Positions 1 through 9,348 of a DNA stretch of 64,000 bases are shown one piece after another. The stretch comes from Fibrella aestuarina BUZ 2. GTDB lineage: Bacteria > Bacteroidota > Bacteroidia > Cytophagales > Spirosomataceae. The stretch's first letter is position 1, and each line of letters opens with the position of its first letter. The stretch covers positions 5,955,815-6,019,814 of the forward strand of contig NC_020054.1 in NCBI RefSeq assembly GCF_000331105.1. The letters run 5' to 3'. The notes below the pieces were generated by a model. The model did not search any database, was not told where the DNA came from, and saw nothing but the letters and a program-made list of their open reading frames with translations. Both the position numbers and the translations under genes were made by a program.

Positions 1-1
1 A

Positions 2-1822
2 CAACAGCCACCCAATACAGAAGGCCGCGAAACTCCGGCGTCGGGCGAGTCGAACAACGGACAGGAACGGCGCAGCCGAAACCGGAATCGCAATCGGAAC
101 CGGAACCGCAATCGCGACAAAAACGGGCAGCCTCGTGGTGAACAGGCGTCGGCCATCGACGACGATCTGGAGTTTGAAGAGATTGACACGTCGTTTATCG
201 GTGCCGAAGACGATACCGACGAGAGCGGCAACGTACCTGAGCCGGCCGGTACCCAGGCCGAGCCAGCCAGTCAGCGCCCACCCCGCAGCGAACGAAACCG
301 CCCCGAACGGGGCGAGCGTGCCCAGTCTGAGCGGAACGAGCGCAACAACCAGCGCCAGCCCACCGACCGGGGCGACCGCGCCGAACGCCCAGCCCGCCCT
401 GAGCGCGAGCGGAACCGACCCGAGCGGAGCGAACGGCCTGAACGGCCCGAACGTACCCAACCGGAACGTACCCAGCCCGAGCGGTCTGCCTTTGACCGGT
501 CGGGTTCGCGGCCCGTCGAGTTGCGCCAGGCTCAACCCAGTGTGCAGCCTCCCCAGCCCGAGCGGCAGGAGCGGTACGAGCCCATGGCCGTTGATCGGTA
601 TGCGGGGGCCTCGGTCTTCGAAGCCGACGACGAACTGGATGGCAGCCACCGCTCCGGCGACCGCGCGCCCATTTCGGAAACCGCGCAGAAAGAACGCCTC
701 ATCATCGGCATCACCCTCGGCGATTACAACGGCGTTGGCCCCGAGGTGATCCTGAAAGCGTTGCAATACAATCAGCTGCAGAAGATTTGCACGCCGGTTA
801 TTTATGGCTCTATGCGCGTACTGAACCGGTACCGCAACCTGCTCAACCTGAAAGACTGGAACCTCAACGGGATTCAGCAGGTCGATCAGGCGAGTCATAA
901 AATGACCAATGTCATCACCTGTTTCAGCGAAAACACGCCCCCGCCGGTACCGCAACCAACCGTAGCCGAGGGCGACCCCCCGGCCGACGGCGAGGCCGAA
1001 ACGCCCGCCCCCGTTGTTGAGAAACCCGCTCCGCTACCCGTCGATATTCAGCCCGGCAAGGTGACGCCCGAAGCCGGCATTGCGGCCTTTGCCTGCCTGA
1101 GCCGCGGGGTCGAAGATCTCAAAGCCGGGAAAATTCATGCCCTCGTTACGGCGCCGATCAACAAGCACAATATTCAGTCGGAAGCGTTCAAGTTTCCGGG
1201 CCATACCGAGTACCTCGCCAGCGCTTTCGGTGTTGCCGACAACCTCATGTTCATGGTCAGCGAGACACTGAAGGTGGGCGTCGTGACGGGCCACGTACCG
1301 CTGGGGCGCGTTCGGCAGGGCATTCACAAAGGAGCGATTCTGCAAAAGATCGACCTGATGACCAAGTCGCTGAAACAGGATTTCGGCATTCGTCGCCCCA
1401 AAATCGCCGTGCTGGGCCTCAACCCTCACGCGGGCGAAAACGGTCTGCTCGGCAACGAGGAAAAAGAGATCATCACGCCGCTCATCAATGAGTTGCGGCA
1501 AAAAGGGCAGCTGGTGTATGGCCCCTTCCCGGCCGATGGCTTCTTCGGCACCCGCGCCTATCGGAAATACGACGCCGTACTGGCGATGTACCACGACCAG
1601 GGCCTGATTCCGTTTAAATCGATCGCGTTCGACGAAGGCGTCAACTTCACCGCCGGGATGCCCGCCGTTCGGACCTCGCCCGACCACGGCACAGCCTATG
1701 ACATCGCAGGAAAAGGCCTCGCCGACGAAACCTCGATGATTCAGGCCATTTACACTGCCTGCGACGTCGCCCGCCGCCGCATCGACTACCAGGAATTAGA
1801 AGCCAATGCACTTAAAAAATAG
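2..1822 (+). CDS. pdxA: 4-hydroxythreonine-4-phosphate dehydrogenase with long N-terminal extension (left-partial)
   Basis: NAD-dependent enzyme of de novo vitamin B6 synthesis, cytosolic; its product is condensed by PdxJ to pyridoxine 5'-phosphate. The enzyme proper begins near base 695 (IIGITLGDYNGVGPEV) and keeps the three metal-binding histidines, in GHTEY, NPHAGENG and MYHDQG, followed by SPDHGTAYDIAGKG. Upstream, about 230 codons stay open in the same frame from the left edge with no stop: an Arg/Asn/Glu/Pro-rich, probably disordered tail with an alternating RN tract and an acidic patch (DDDLEFEEID). The only in-frame ATG is at 584, with AGGAG about 12 bases before it. So either the gene starts outside the window as a fusion, or it starts at 584. 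A Pro/Ala/Glu-rich insert of about 35 residues (bases 935-1045) is also unusual for the family. Enzyme identity is firm; the N-terminus is not. Confidence 0.85.
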   Translation, partial: QQPPNTEGRETPASGESNNGQERRSRNRNRNRNRNRNRDKNGQPRGEQASAIDDDLEFEEIDTSFIGAEDDTDESGNVPEPAGTQAEPASQRPPRSERNRPERGERAQSERNERNNQRQPTDRGDRAERPARPERERNRPERSERPERPERTQPERTQPERSAFDRSGSRPVELRQAQPSVQPPQPERQERYEPMAVDRYAGASVFEADDELDGSHRSGDRAPISETAQKERLIIGITLGDYNGVGPEVILKALQYNQLQKICTPVIYGSMRVLNRYRNLLNLKDWNLNGIQQVDQASHKMTNVITCFSENTPPPVPQPTVAEGDPPADGEAETPAPVVEKPAPLPVDIQPGKVTPEAGIAAFACLSRGVEDLKAGKIHALVTAPINKHNIQSEAFKFPGHTEYLASAFGVADNLMFMVSETLKVGVVTGHVPLGRVRQGIHKGAILQKIDLMTKSLKQDFGIRRPKIAVLGLNPHAGENGLLGNEEKEIITPLINELRQKGQLVYGPFPADGFFGTRAYRKYDAVLAMYHDQGLIPFKSIAFDEGVNFTAGMPAVRTSPDHGTAYDIAGKGLADETSMIQAIYTACDVARRRIDYQELEANALKK

Positions 1823-1886
1823 CATGGGGCAGGAGGCATGGGGTTTAGGGAGTTTTTGAAACCCCATGCCCCATGCACCATGCCCC
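1822..1886. repeat. Inverted repeat between pdxA and yicC
   Basis: Arms 1822-1846 and about 1859-1886 pair at 22 of 25 positions around a short loop. Both arms are built from the word GCATGGGG. The left arm starts at the last base of the pdxA stop and the repeat ends about 20 bases before the yicC start, so it would form a strong hairpin in a read-through transcript. Confidence 0.75.
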
Positions 1887-1904
1887 ATACCTTTTCTCCC
1901 ACAC

Positions 1905-2795
1905 ATGCTTAAATCAATGACCGGCTTCGGCACTGCCACCGTCGAAGCAAACGGCCTCTCGGCAACGGCGGAAGTCAAAACGCTGAATTCTAAATTCTTA
2001 GACATTTTCTGCCGGTTGCCACGCGGCTTCTCCGACCGCGAAATCGAAGTAAGGAACCTGCTGACCCAGCAACTCGAACGGGGTAAAGTCGAATTCAACC
2101 TGTCGATCACGCGCACGGCCGACCTGCGCCCGACCGTGACCATCAACCGCCCGCTCGTAACGGCCTACATCAGCGACCTGCGCGAAACGGCCAATTCGAT
2201 GCTGCTGAGCACCTCGGACGACGAGCTGTTCCGGCTGGCCATGAGCATGCCCAACGTGTACCTGACCGAATCGGCCAGCAACGTGGATACGGCGCAGGAA
2301 GACTGGGCCCTCATTCAGCAGGCCGTGCTCGAAGCCATCAGCCGTTGCAATGAGTTTCGGGCGCAGGAAGGCGCTTCGCTCGAAGGCAAGTTCCGCGAGT
2401 ACATCCAGACCATCACCGACCGGCTGGCCGACGTAGAAACGCAGGACGTGCTCCGCATACCGTCCGTGCGCGAACGCCTGCGCGGCAACATTACCGACCT
2501 GCTGGGCAACGAAGAGTTCGACCGCAACCGCTTCGAGCAGGAACTGGTTTACTACGTGGAGAAATTCGACATCTCGGAAGAAAAAGTGCGCCTGAAAAAC
2601 CACCTGGTGTATTTCATGGAAGTGCTCGCCACCGAGGAAGCCAATGGCAAAAAACTGAACTTCATCGCCCAGGAAATTGGCCGCGAAATCAACACCATCG
2701 GTTCCAAAGCCAACGATTCGGTCATTCAGCGGTACGTGGTGCAGATGAAAGACGAACTGGAAAAGATCAAGGAGCAGACCATGAACGTGATCTAG
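1905..2795 (+). CDS. yicC: YicC/YloC family endoribonuclease
   Basis: A 296-residue cytosolic protein of the YicC family; the E. coli member is an endoribonuclease acting on small RNAs and mRNA. The family N-terminus MLKSMTGFG and the C-terminal signature GREINTIGSKAND are both present, and the length matches the usual 290 or so residues. ATG 1905 is chosen because it gives the family N-terminus. An in-frame ATG at 1866 only adds residues encoded by the arm of the upstream hairpin. It follows pdxA by 82 bases in the same direction. Family assignment is firm; the target RNAs here are unknown. Confidence 0.9.
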   Translation: MLKSMTGFGTATVEANGLSATAEVKTLNSKFLDIFCRLPRGFSDREIEVRNLLTQQLERGKVEFNLSITRTADLRPTVTINRPLVTAYISDLRETANSMLLSTSDDELFRLAMSMPNVYLTESASNVDTAQEDWALIQQAVLEAISRCNEFRAQEGASLEGKFREYIQTITDRLADVETQDVLRIPSVRERLRGNITDLLGNEEFDRNRFEQELVYYVEKFDISEEKVRLKNHLVYFMEVLATEEANGKKLNFIAQEIGREINTIGSKANDSVIQRYVVQMKDELEKIKEQTMNVI

Positions 2796-2809
2796 CCGAT
2801 TTACAGCTA

Positions 2810-2910
2810 TGTTTTTTGTCATCCCGACGACAGGAGGGTTCTTCAGGTTTCCCAGCTTGAGGGTAAGGATGCTTCAAGATCCTTCCTGTCGTCGGGATGA
2901 CAAAAAAACA
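2810..2910. repeat. Long inverted repeat downstream of yicC
   Basis: Arms 2810-2835 and 2884-2910 are complementary over 26 bases with a single extra A. The stem carries a T-run on one side and an A-run on the other, as in a bidirectional terminator. It lies 15 bases after the yicC stop. The loop is about 48 bases. The arm sequence is not found at the other hairpins of the window. Confidence 0.85.
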
Positions 2911-3013
2911 GGATGACACTAGTGAAAGCTGATCTACACGGGTCAGCTTTTTTCATTGCTAATAGTAAGAAACAGCCTATTGGCTTCTTCTTGGTTCGCA
3001 TTAGCATCACAAA

Positions 3014-4216
3014 ATGGCATTAGAGCAAACCTGGCGCTGGTTTGGCGATTACCCCACCGGCCCTGTCGATCCCGTAAGTTTGTGGGATGTTCGGCAGGCG
3101 GGAGCCACGGGGATCGTCACCGCCCTCCACCACCTACCCAACGGCACCGTCTGGTCGAAAGCTGAGATCGACGCACGCCGCCAAACCATCGCCGCCCACG
3201 GCCTGAGCTGGTCGGTGATCGAAAGCATTCCCGTTCATGAAGACATCAAAAAGCAGCAAGGCAATTGGCGCGACTACATCGCCAATTACAAGGAGACGCT
3301 GCACAACGTAGCCGCCTGCGGGATCGATACGGTCTGCTACAACTTCATGCCTGTATTGGACTGGACCCGCACCGACCTCGATTACCAACTGCCCGACCAC
3401 TCCACGGCCCTGCGCTTCGACATGACCGAGTTTTGCGCCTTCGACGTGCTGATTCTGCAACGCGCCGGTGCCGAAGCCGAGTATACGCCCGAGGTGCTAA
3501 CGGCGGCACGTACCTGGCTCGACCGCGCCACCGATGCCGACGTCGCCAAGCTTACGCGTAACCTCATTGCCGGGCTACCCGGTGCCGAAGAAGGGTTCAC
3601 CATCGACGCCCTGCGCGAGGTGCTGGCGTCCTACGCCCACATCGACGCTGATCAGCTGCGCCGCAATCTGATTGATTTTGTGGGTGAAATCGCCCCTGTC
3701 GCGCAGGAGCTGGGTATTCGTCTGTCGATCCACCCCGACGATCCGCCGTTTCCGATGCTGGGCCTGCCCCGCGTGATGAGCACCGAAGCCGACGCCCGCG
3801 CCCTGCTCGACGCTGTCGACGTACCGGCGAATGGCCTGTGTTTCTGCACAGGTAGCTTCGGCGTGCGGCCCGACAACGATCTGGTGGGTATGGCTTCGCG
3901 CCTGGCCGATCGTATCCATTTCATTCACCTGCGCGCCACCCGCCGCGAAGCCGACGGTAGTTTCTACGAAGCCGACCACCTCACGGGCGACGTGGATATG
4001 TATGGCGTGGTGAAAGCCCTGCTGGCTGAGCAACGCCGCCGCGAAGCCGAAGGCCGTCAGGATCTGCGAATGCCGTTCCGGCCCGATCACGGCCACCGCA
4101 TGCTCGACGATCTGCGCTCGACCAAACGATCCAACCCCGGCTACACGGCCATCGGTCGCCTGCGCGGTCTGGCCGAAATCCGCGGCCTCATGCTGGGTCT
4201 TAACCAAACGCTTTAA
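3014..4216 (+). CDS. uxuA: Mannonate dehydratase
   Basis: D-mannonate to 2-dehydro-3-deoxy-D-gluconate in hexuronate breakdown; cytosolic, divalent-metal dependent. The 400 residues match the usual length of 390-400. The start [18 protein letters not shown] is typical, with [20 protein letters not shown] next. Candidate metal ligands are seen in [26 protein letters not shown], the histidines of IHFIHLR and the aspartate of FRPDHGHRM. The next gene is uxaC, which acts earlier in the glucuronate branch; the fructuronate reductase between them (UxuB) is not in this window. The 218 bases upstream hold the yicC hairpin and probably the promoter. Confidence 0.93.
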   Translation: MALEQTWRWFGDYPTGPVDPVSLWDVRQAGATGIVTALHHLPNGTVWSKAEIDARRQTIAAHGLSWSVIESIPVHEDIKKQQGNWRDYIANYKETLHNVAACGIDTVCYNFMPVLDWTRTDLDYQLPDHSTALRFDMTEFCAFDVLILQRAGAEAEYTPEVLTAARTWLDRATDADVAKLTRNLIAGLPGAEEGFTIDALREVLASYAHIDADQLRRNLIDFVGEIAPVAQELGIRLSIHPDDPPFPMLGLPRVMSTEADARALLDAVDVPANGLCFCTGSFGVRPDNDLVGMASRLADRIHFIHLRATRREADGSFYEADHLTGDVDMYGVVKALLAEQRRREAEGRQDLRMPFRPDHGHRMLDDLRSTKRSNPGYTAIGRLRGLAEIRGLMLGLNQTL

Positions 4217-4314
4217 ACGCAACGGCGCGAAGGATATCGCAAAGAGCGCAACGCTCTTTTTACGCTGACTTATCAATCTTAGCGCCCTTTGCGATATCCT
4301 TCGCGCCGTTGCGT
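4217..4314. repeat. Long inverted repeat between uxuA and uxaC
   Basis: Arms 4217-4249 and 4282-4314 pair at 32 of 33 positions around a 32-base loop. The left arm starts one base after the uxuA stop and the right arm ends 9 bases before the uxaC ATG, so the stem fills the gap between two genes of one pathway. It could act as a terminator, an mRNA processing site or a block on the uxaC ribosome site. Confidence 0.9.
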
Positions 4315-4323
4315 CCCCATCCT

Positions 4324-5724
4324 ATGCAAACCTTTCTGACCGACGATTTTCTGCTGCAAAGCGAACCGGCCCGGCGGCTCTATCACGACTACGCCGCGCC
4401 AATGCCCATCATTGATTACCACAACCACCTGCCACCCGATCAGATTGTCCGGAACCATCAGTTCGAGAACATCACGCAGGTCTGGCTTTATGGCGACCAT
4501 TACAAGTGGCGGGCGATGCGGACCAACGGTATTGCCGAGCACTTCATCACCGGCGGGGCATCGGACTGGGAGAAGTTTGAAAAATGGGCCGAAACCGTTC
4601 CGTACACGCTGCGCAACCCACTTTACCATTGGACCCACCTTGAACTCCAACGGTACTTTGGCATTACGGAACTGCTGACCCCCGCCACGGCCCGCCGCAT
4701 TTATGACCAATGTTCAGAGCAGTTGCAAGCGCCGGAATTCAGCACGCAGGGCCTGCTACGCCGCATGAAGGTAGCGGCTGTCGGCACGACTGACGACCCG
4801 GCCGATTCGCTGGAACACCATGCCGCCCTGCCCGCGACCGATCCAGGCTTCGAGATGGTGCCGACGTTCCGGCCCGACAAAGCCATGACGCCCGACGACC
4901 CAGCTGCTTTTCAGGCGTACATCGCTAAACTGAGCAGCGCCGCCGGTCAGCCAATTCAGGATTTCGATGGGCTGTTGTCGGCCCTGGAAAGCCGCGCCGA
5001 CTGGTTTGTGCAACACGGCTGCCGGGCCTCCGACCACGGCCTTGAAACCGTCTACGCCGATTCGTTCGACCGGGCATCGGTGGCGCAGTCGTTTGAGCGC
5101 GCCATGAACGGCGAAACCCTGTCGGCGGGCGAGCTGGGTACGTTCAAATCGGCGATGCTGCTGTTTTTTGGGCAGCTCGTTCACAGCAAAGGCTGGGTAC
5201 AACAGTTTCACCTGGGTGCGCTGCGCAACAACAACACCCGGCAACTGCGCGAATTAGGCCCCGACACGGGTTGGGACAGCATCGGCGATTTCAGTCAGGC
5301 TCGCTCGCTGTCGCGCCACCTCGACCGCCTCGACAACACCAATCAACTGGCCAAAACGATTCTGTACAACCTGAACCCGGCCGATAACGACCTGTTCGCG
5401 ACGATGATCGGTAACTTCCAGGATGGCAGCACGCCCGGCAAGCTGCAGTTTGGTTCGGGCTGGTGGTTTCTGGACCAGAAAAACGGCATGGAGCAACAGA
5501 TCAACTCCCTGTCGAACATGGGGCTGTTGAGCCGGTTCGTCGGGATGCTCACCGATTCGCGCAGCTTCCTGTCGTTTCCCCGCCACGAGTATTTCCGGCG
5601 TATCCTCTGCAACCTGATCGGGGCCGATGTTGCCAACGGCGAACTGCCCAACGACCTTGCGTGGTTGGGCGGCATTGTGCAGGATATCTGCTATCGCAAC
5701 GCCAAAGGCTATTTTGGATTTTAA
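4324..5724 (+). CDS. uxaC: Glucuronate isomerase
   Basis: Interconverts D-glucuronate/D-fructuronate (and galacturonate/tagaturonate), the entry step of hexuronate catabolism; cytosolic amidohydrolase-fold enzyme. The 466 residues match the family (E. coli about 470). The N-terminus MQTFLTDDFLL and the metal motif DYHNHLPP are typical, as are WKWRAMRTNGI-like and FPRHEYFRRILCNLIG segments toward the ends. ATG 4324 is chosen over an in-frame TTG at 4309 because the latter lies in the hairpin arm and adds five residues not seen in the family. It follows uxuA and is probably co-regulated with it. Confidence 0.93.
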   Translation: MQTFLTDDFLLQSEPARRLYHDYAAPMPIIDYHNHLPPDQIVRNHQFENITQVWLYGDHYKWRAMRTNGIAEHFITGGASDWEKFEKWAETVPYTLRNPLYHWTHLELQRYFGITELLTPATARRIYDQCSEQLQAPEFSTQGLLRRMKVAAVGTTDDPADSLEHHAALPATDPGFEMVPTFRPDKAMTPDDPAAFQAYIAKLSSAAGQPIQDFDGLLSALESRADWFVQHGCRASDHGLETVYADSFDRASVAQSFERAMNGETLSAGELGTFKSAMLLFFGQLVHSKGWVQQFHLGALRNNNTRQLRELGPDTGWDSIGDFSQARSLSRHLDRLDNTNQLAKTILYNLNPADNDLFATMIGNFQDGSTPGKLQFGSGWWFLDQKNGMEQQINSLSNMGLLSRFVGMLTDSRSFLSFPRHEYFRRILCNLIGADVANGELPNDLAWLGGIVQDICYRNAKGYFGF

Positions 5725-5789
5725 GCCGATTGCCGTAGACTATCTGGTTATTGGCCAAAATTCCAGCGTTTTTACCCCAATCTTATCCA

Positions 5790-5818
5790 GCGCAGGCTCC
5801 ATGAGCTTGCGCTTTTTT
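5790..5818 (+). terminator. Rho-independent terminator after uxaC
   Basis: Stem GCGCAGGCT/AGCTTGCGC (one G-T pair) around a 5-base loop, followed by six Ts. It lies 66 bases after the uxaC stop. Confidence 0.8.
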
Positions 5819-5851
5819 AATTAGTTTCGTTCGCTAAATCAACAAACACCC

Positions 5852-7231
5852 ATGCGCCTCCTGTTACCTGCTGCTTCGCTCGGTTTCACCTTACTCTCGA
5901 CCTCTCTTTTTGCCCAGACAACCATTCAGCGTGACCCCCAAATAGCCGATCTGGTGGCACAAGTATCGCCCGACAGCCTTCGGGCGCACGTCGACGGGCT
6001 AGTTCGCTTCGGCACGCGCCACACACTCAGCACCACAACCGACTCCAAAAAGGGCATTGGCGCTGCCCGGCAGTGGATTCTGGGTAAATTTCAGCAGTAC
6101 GCCAAACAGTCGGGGGGCCGCATGACCGCCGCGCTCGATACCTGGACACTGCAACCCGACGGTAAACGCATCGACAAACCCGCCGACATGGGGAACGTAA
6201 TGGCGACGCTGAAAGGTACCGACCCCAACGACGACCGCGTGTTTATCGTACAGGGGCACATGGACAGCCGCGTGACCAACGTGATGAACCGCGACAGCGA
6301 TGCCCCCGGCGCCAACGACGACGGCTCCGGCACGGCGGCGGTGATTGAGCTATGCCGGGTGCTGAGCAAGTCGCAGTTTCCGGCTACGATCGTGTTTGTC
6401 ACGCTGACGGGCGAAGAGCAGGGCCTGTTGGGCGCCGAACACCTCAGCGAACGGGCGGTGCAGGAGAAATGGAACGTGGAGGCGGTGCTGAACAACGACA
6501 TTATGGGCAGCAACAACAGCAGCGAAACGCGCATCATCGACAATACCCGGCTGCGGGTGTTCAGCGAGGGGCTGCCGCTCTACCAAACTACCGACCGGGC
6601 CGTTAACATCCGGCAGTTTGGCACCGAAAACGACGGCAAGGCCCGCACCCTCGCCAGGTACGTTAAAGAATTGGGTGAGCGCTATGTTGAGAATCTGGAG
6701 ATCGTGACCATCTATCGCAACGACCGCTACCTGCGTGGTGGCGATCATACGCCCTACGTGCAGCGTGGCTTTGCGGCGGTACGCCTCACCGAGATGAACG
6801 AAAACTACGAGCATCAGCACCAGGACCTCCGCACGGAAGGCACCGGCGCCAAGGCGATCGAGTACGGCGACTACGCCAAATTCATGGATTTTGAGTACCT
6901 GCGGAAAAACACCGCCGTGAACCTCGCTACGCTGGCCAACCTGGCGAAAGCGCCCACCCCGCCGCAGAACGTCACGATCGAGGTTCGCAACCTGACCAAC
7001 GGCACGGCATTGTACTGGCAGGCACCCAAAACCGACAGCGGCCGGAAAGCGCGTGGCTACTACGTGCTGATGCGCGAAACCCACATGCCCTTCTGGCAGA
7101 AGAAATTCTTCACGACCAAACTCGGCATGACGCTGCCTTACTCGAAAGACAATTACTTCTTCGCGGTACAAGCCGTTTCGGACGATGGCAACGAGAGTAT
7201 GCCCATTTTGCCCGTGCCTAATCTGCGCTAA
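5852..7231 (+). CDS. Secreted M28-family zinc peptidase
   Basis: Probable aminopeptidase-like exopeptidase acting outside the cytoplasm. A Sec signal peptide is visible (hydrophobic residues 3-20, cleavage after FAQ). The M28 co-catalytic zinc ligands are in order: His in GHMDSR (about 136), Asp in GANDDGSG (about 156), the Glu pair in TGEEQGLLG (188-189), Asp in NNDIMGS, and His in GGDHTPYVQRGF. The last 90 residues (after PTPPQNV) look like a fibronectin-III-type beta domain. Length 459. It is preceded by the uxaC terminator, so it is a separate unit. Substrate cannot be told from sequence. Confidence 0.9.
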   Translation: MRLLLPAASLGFTLLSTSLFAQTTIQRDPQIADLVAQVSPDSLRAHVDGLVRFGTRHTLSTTTDSKKGIGAARQWILGKFQQYAKQSGGRMTAALDTWTLQPDGKRIDKPADMGNVMATLKGTDPNDDRVFIVQGHMDSRVTNVMNRDSDAPGANDDGSGTAAVIELCRVLSKSQFPATIVFVTLTGEEQGLLGAEHLSERAVQEKWNVEAVLNNDIMGSNNSSETRIIDNTRLRVFSEGLPLYQTTDRAVNIRQFGTENDGKARTLARYVKELGERYVENLEIVTIYRNDRYLRGGDHTPYVQRGFAAVRLTEMNENYEHQHQDLRTEGTGAKAIEYGDYAKFMDFEYLRKNTAVNLATLANLAKAPTPPQNVTIEVRNLTNGTALYWQAPKTDSGRKARGYYVLMRETHMPFWQKKFFTTKLGMTLPYSKDNYFFAVQAVSDDGNESMPILPVPNLR

Positions 7232-7360
7232 ACGCGAAGAGCGACCTTTTACACTGCCTTTCAAGTAGTTACCTGCGCTAGCGAGTGCGTTAATTCGTAT
7301 CTTGTAGCTGTTCGTCGGTACACTGCCGCGGGCTTTTCCAATCAACAACCTTGATGCATC

Positions 7361-8563
7361 ATGAACGACTGTACTTCTTCTTCCCGACGTACCTGGCTGC
7401 GTAATGCAGGCCTGCTCACGGCCGGGCTTGGTCTGACCCGCTGGCAGGAGGCCCGCGCCAGTTTTGTTCCCGAATCCGTAATGGCCGAGCAGCGGCTGTT
7501 CGGTGAGTTTGCGCAGCAGGTAGCGCAGCTTCAGCAATTGCCGCCCGATACCATGCCGGTGCTGAAAGCCCGCCTGTTTGCCAACGAAAACCCGCACGGC
7601 ATTGCTCCCAGCGCGAAAGCGGCGCTCGAAAAAGCCACTACGCTGGGGAACCGCTATGCCTGGATGGAATTTGCGCAGTTGAAAAAGCTGATTGCTGATG
7701 CAGAAGGCGTTACGCCCAAGCAGATTATGATGTCGCCCGGCTCATCGGACGTGCTGATGGCCACGGCAGCGGCCTTCTCGCAACGCGGCCCCATCCTGAC
7801 CTGCCGTCCCACCTACGACGATTTGCTGGAACGCGCCACCGCGGCCAAAGGACAGATACTCACCGTTCCGTCGACAGCCGACATGGGTTATGACCTGGCC
7901 GCACTGAAAGCCAAGGCGCTGAGCACGCCGGGACTGGGGCTGGTCTATATCGTGAACCCCAACAACCCGACGGGTACTATTGTGCCCCCGGCTGAGCTGG
8001 CGCAGTTTTGCCGCGACGTGGCGCCCACGGTGCCCATCCTGATCGACGAAGCCTACATCGATTTCCTCGAACCTGCCGATCGCCCTGTGTTGGGTAAACT
8101 GGTTGGCGAGGGGCTGAACATCATGCTGGCCCGTACGTTCTCGAAAATTCACGGCTTCGCGGGGCTTCGGCTTGGGTACGTTATGGCACAGCCCAACATG
8201 CTGGCGCAGATCAAGCCGTACACCAACGGCGAATTTGCGGTCAGCATCACCACGCTCATGGCCGGGATTGCCTCGTATCAGGATCAGGCCTGGCAGACGT
8301 TCTGCCGCACCGAAAACGCCAAAGCCCGTGATTACACGACCAAGGCCCTGAAAGAAATCGGCTATGAACCCATTCCGTCATACGCCAATTTCATTCTCTT
8401 CCCTATCAAAATGAAAACGAAGCTGTTTGAGGGGCAGATGTTCGGGCAGGGCGTGGGTATACAGACCCGTGACATAGATCGGCAACCTTACTGCCGCGTC
8501 AGCATCGGGACCATGGACGAGATGAAGACCTTTGTGGACGCCTTCAAAAAAGTGGTTGGCTAA
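7361..8563 (+). CDS. HisC-like PLP aminotransferase with a Tat signal
   Basis: Fold-type I class I/II aminotransferase of the histidinol-phosphate aminotransferase type. It has NPNNPTGTI, the PLP-binding Asp in ILIDEAYIDF, the Schiff-base Lys in FSKIHGFAGLR (about 262) and a C-terminal Arg in YCRVSIGT. The N-terminus MNDCTSSSRRTWLRNAGL followed by a Gly/Leu-rich stretch and an Ala-x-Ala-like site is a twin-arginine signal, so the enzyme is probably exported already folded with its PLP. That argues against a role in cytosolic histidine synthesis, and no his genes are nearby. Substrate unknown. A convergent gene ends 6 bases away. Confidence 0.85.
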   Translation: MNDCTSSSRRTWLRNAGLLTAGLGLTRWQEARASFVPESVMAEQRLFGEFAQQVAQLQQLPPDTMPVLKARLFANENPHGIAPSAKAALEKATTLGNRYAWMEFAQLKKLIADAEGVTPKQIMMSPGSSDVLMATAAAFSQRGPILTCRPTYDDLLERATAAKGQILTVPSTADMGYDLAALKAKALSTPGLGLVYIVNPNNPTGTIVPPAELAQFCRDVAPTVPILIDEAYIDFLEPADRPVLGKLVGEGLNIMLARTFSKIHGFAGLRLGYVMAQPNMLAQIKPYTNGEFAVSITTLMAGIASYQDQAWQTFCRTENAKARDYTTKALKEIGYEPIPSYANFILFPIKMKTKLFEGQMFGQGVGIQTRDIDRQPYCRVSIGTMDEMKTFVDAFKKVVG

Positions 8564-8569
8564 GCCACC

Positions 8570-9259
8570 TTAATTCATATCCAGAAACAGGGTGGCCAGC
8601 ATTCGCGAAAATTCGCTTTGCAGGGGTGCCACAATGCTCAACGCCTCCCCTGTTTCTGGATGCGTAAACTCCAGCCGTCGGGCGTGCAGCAGCATGGTGT
8701 TCATCTGAAATTTCTCCAGAAATAGCTTGTTCTGTTTGTTGCACCCGTGCGGCCGATCGCCAATGATCGGGTGAAAAATATGCGCCATGTGCTTGCGTAA
8801 CTGGTGCATCCGACCGGTTTCGGGGGTCAGCTCAACCAGCGAATAGCGCGAGGTGTCGTGCTTGCCAAATGGAATCGGCACCTCGGCATGCCGCAACGTT
8901 TTCAGGTGCGTGACAGCGTCCTGCACAACCCCGTCTTCGCGGCGAAGCGGGTAGTCGATCGTCAGGTCATCGGGCGTGTGGCCGCGCACGATGGCGATGT
9001 ACGTTTTCTTCACCTCGCCGTTCATGAACTGCCGCTGCATGGCCGCGTTCATCGACTCGGTCAGGGCAAACAGCAGCACCCCACTCGTTTTTCGGTCGAG
9101 GCGATGAGCCGGCCATACGTGCTGCCCCAACTGATCGCGCAGTGTCTGTACGGCAAATTCGTTGGCATCGGCAGCAATAGGCGAGCGATGCACCAGCAAT
9201 CCGTGCGGCTTGTTGACAGCGACGAGATCGTCGGTCTGAAAGATGATGTTGAGTGACAT
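8570..9259 (-). CDS. truC: tRNA pseudouridine(65) synthase, RluA family
   Basis: Converts U65 of certain tRNAs to pseudouridine; cytosolic. The RluA-family catalytic motif HRLDR has Asp at about residue 55, and VNKPHGLLVHRS, TGRMHQLRKHMAHI and PIIGDRPHG follow as in TruC. The 229-residue length and the lack of an S4 domain fit TruC better than RluC/RluD. It starts 103 bases from the divergent UbiA-like gene and ends 6 bases from the convergent aminotransferase. Confidence 0.85.
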   Translation of the reverse strand: MSLNIIFQTDDLVAVNKPHGLLVHRSPIAADANEFAVQTLRDQLGQHVWPAHRLDRKTSGVLLFALTESMNAAMQRQFMNGEVKKTYIAIVRGHTPDDLTIDYPLRREDGVVQDAVTHLKTLRHAEVPIPFGKHDTSRYSLVELTPETGRMHQLRKHMAHIFHPIIGDRPHGCNKQNKLFLEKFQMNTMLLHARRLEFTHPETGEALSIVAPLQSEFSRMLATLFLDMN

Positions 9260-9348
9260 AGGGTAATAACCGACCCATCAGTGGCCGTCAATCAATTTTA
9301 CAGCAAAAAGCAGGCTAAAATAGCCGCAAAATCCAGGGGATAGGGGTG

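Noticed and set aside
135..749. A long open frame (Ser/Pro/Arg-rich) overlapping the start of pdxA in another frame
   Set aside because: Its composition is that of a shadow of the repetitive RN/ER-coding region. The pdxA frame is open through the same stretch and continues into a known enzyme.
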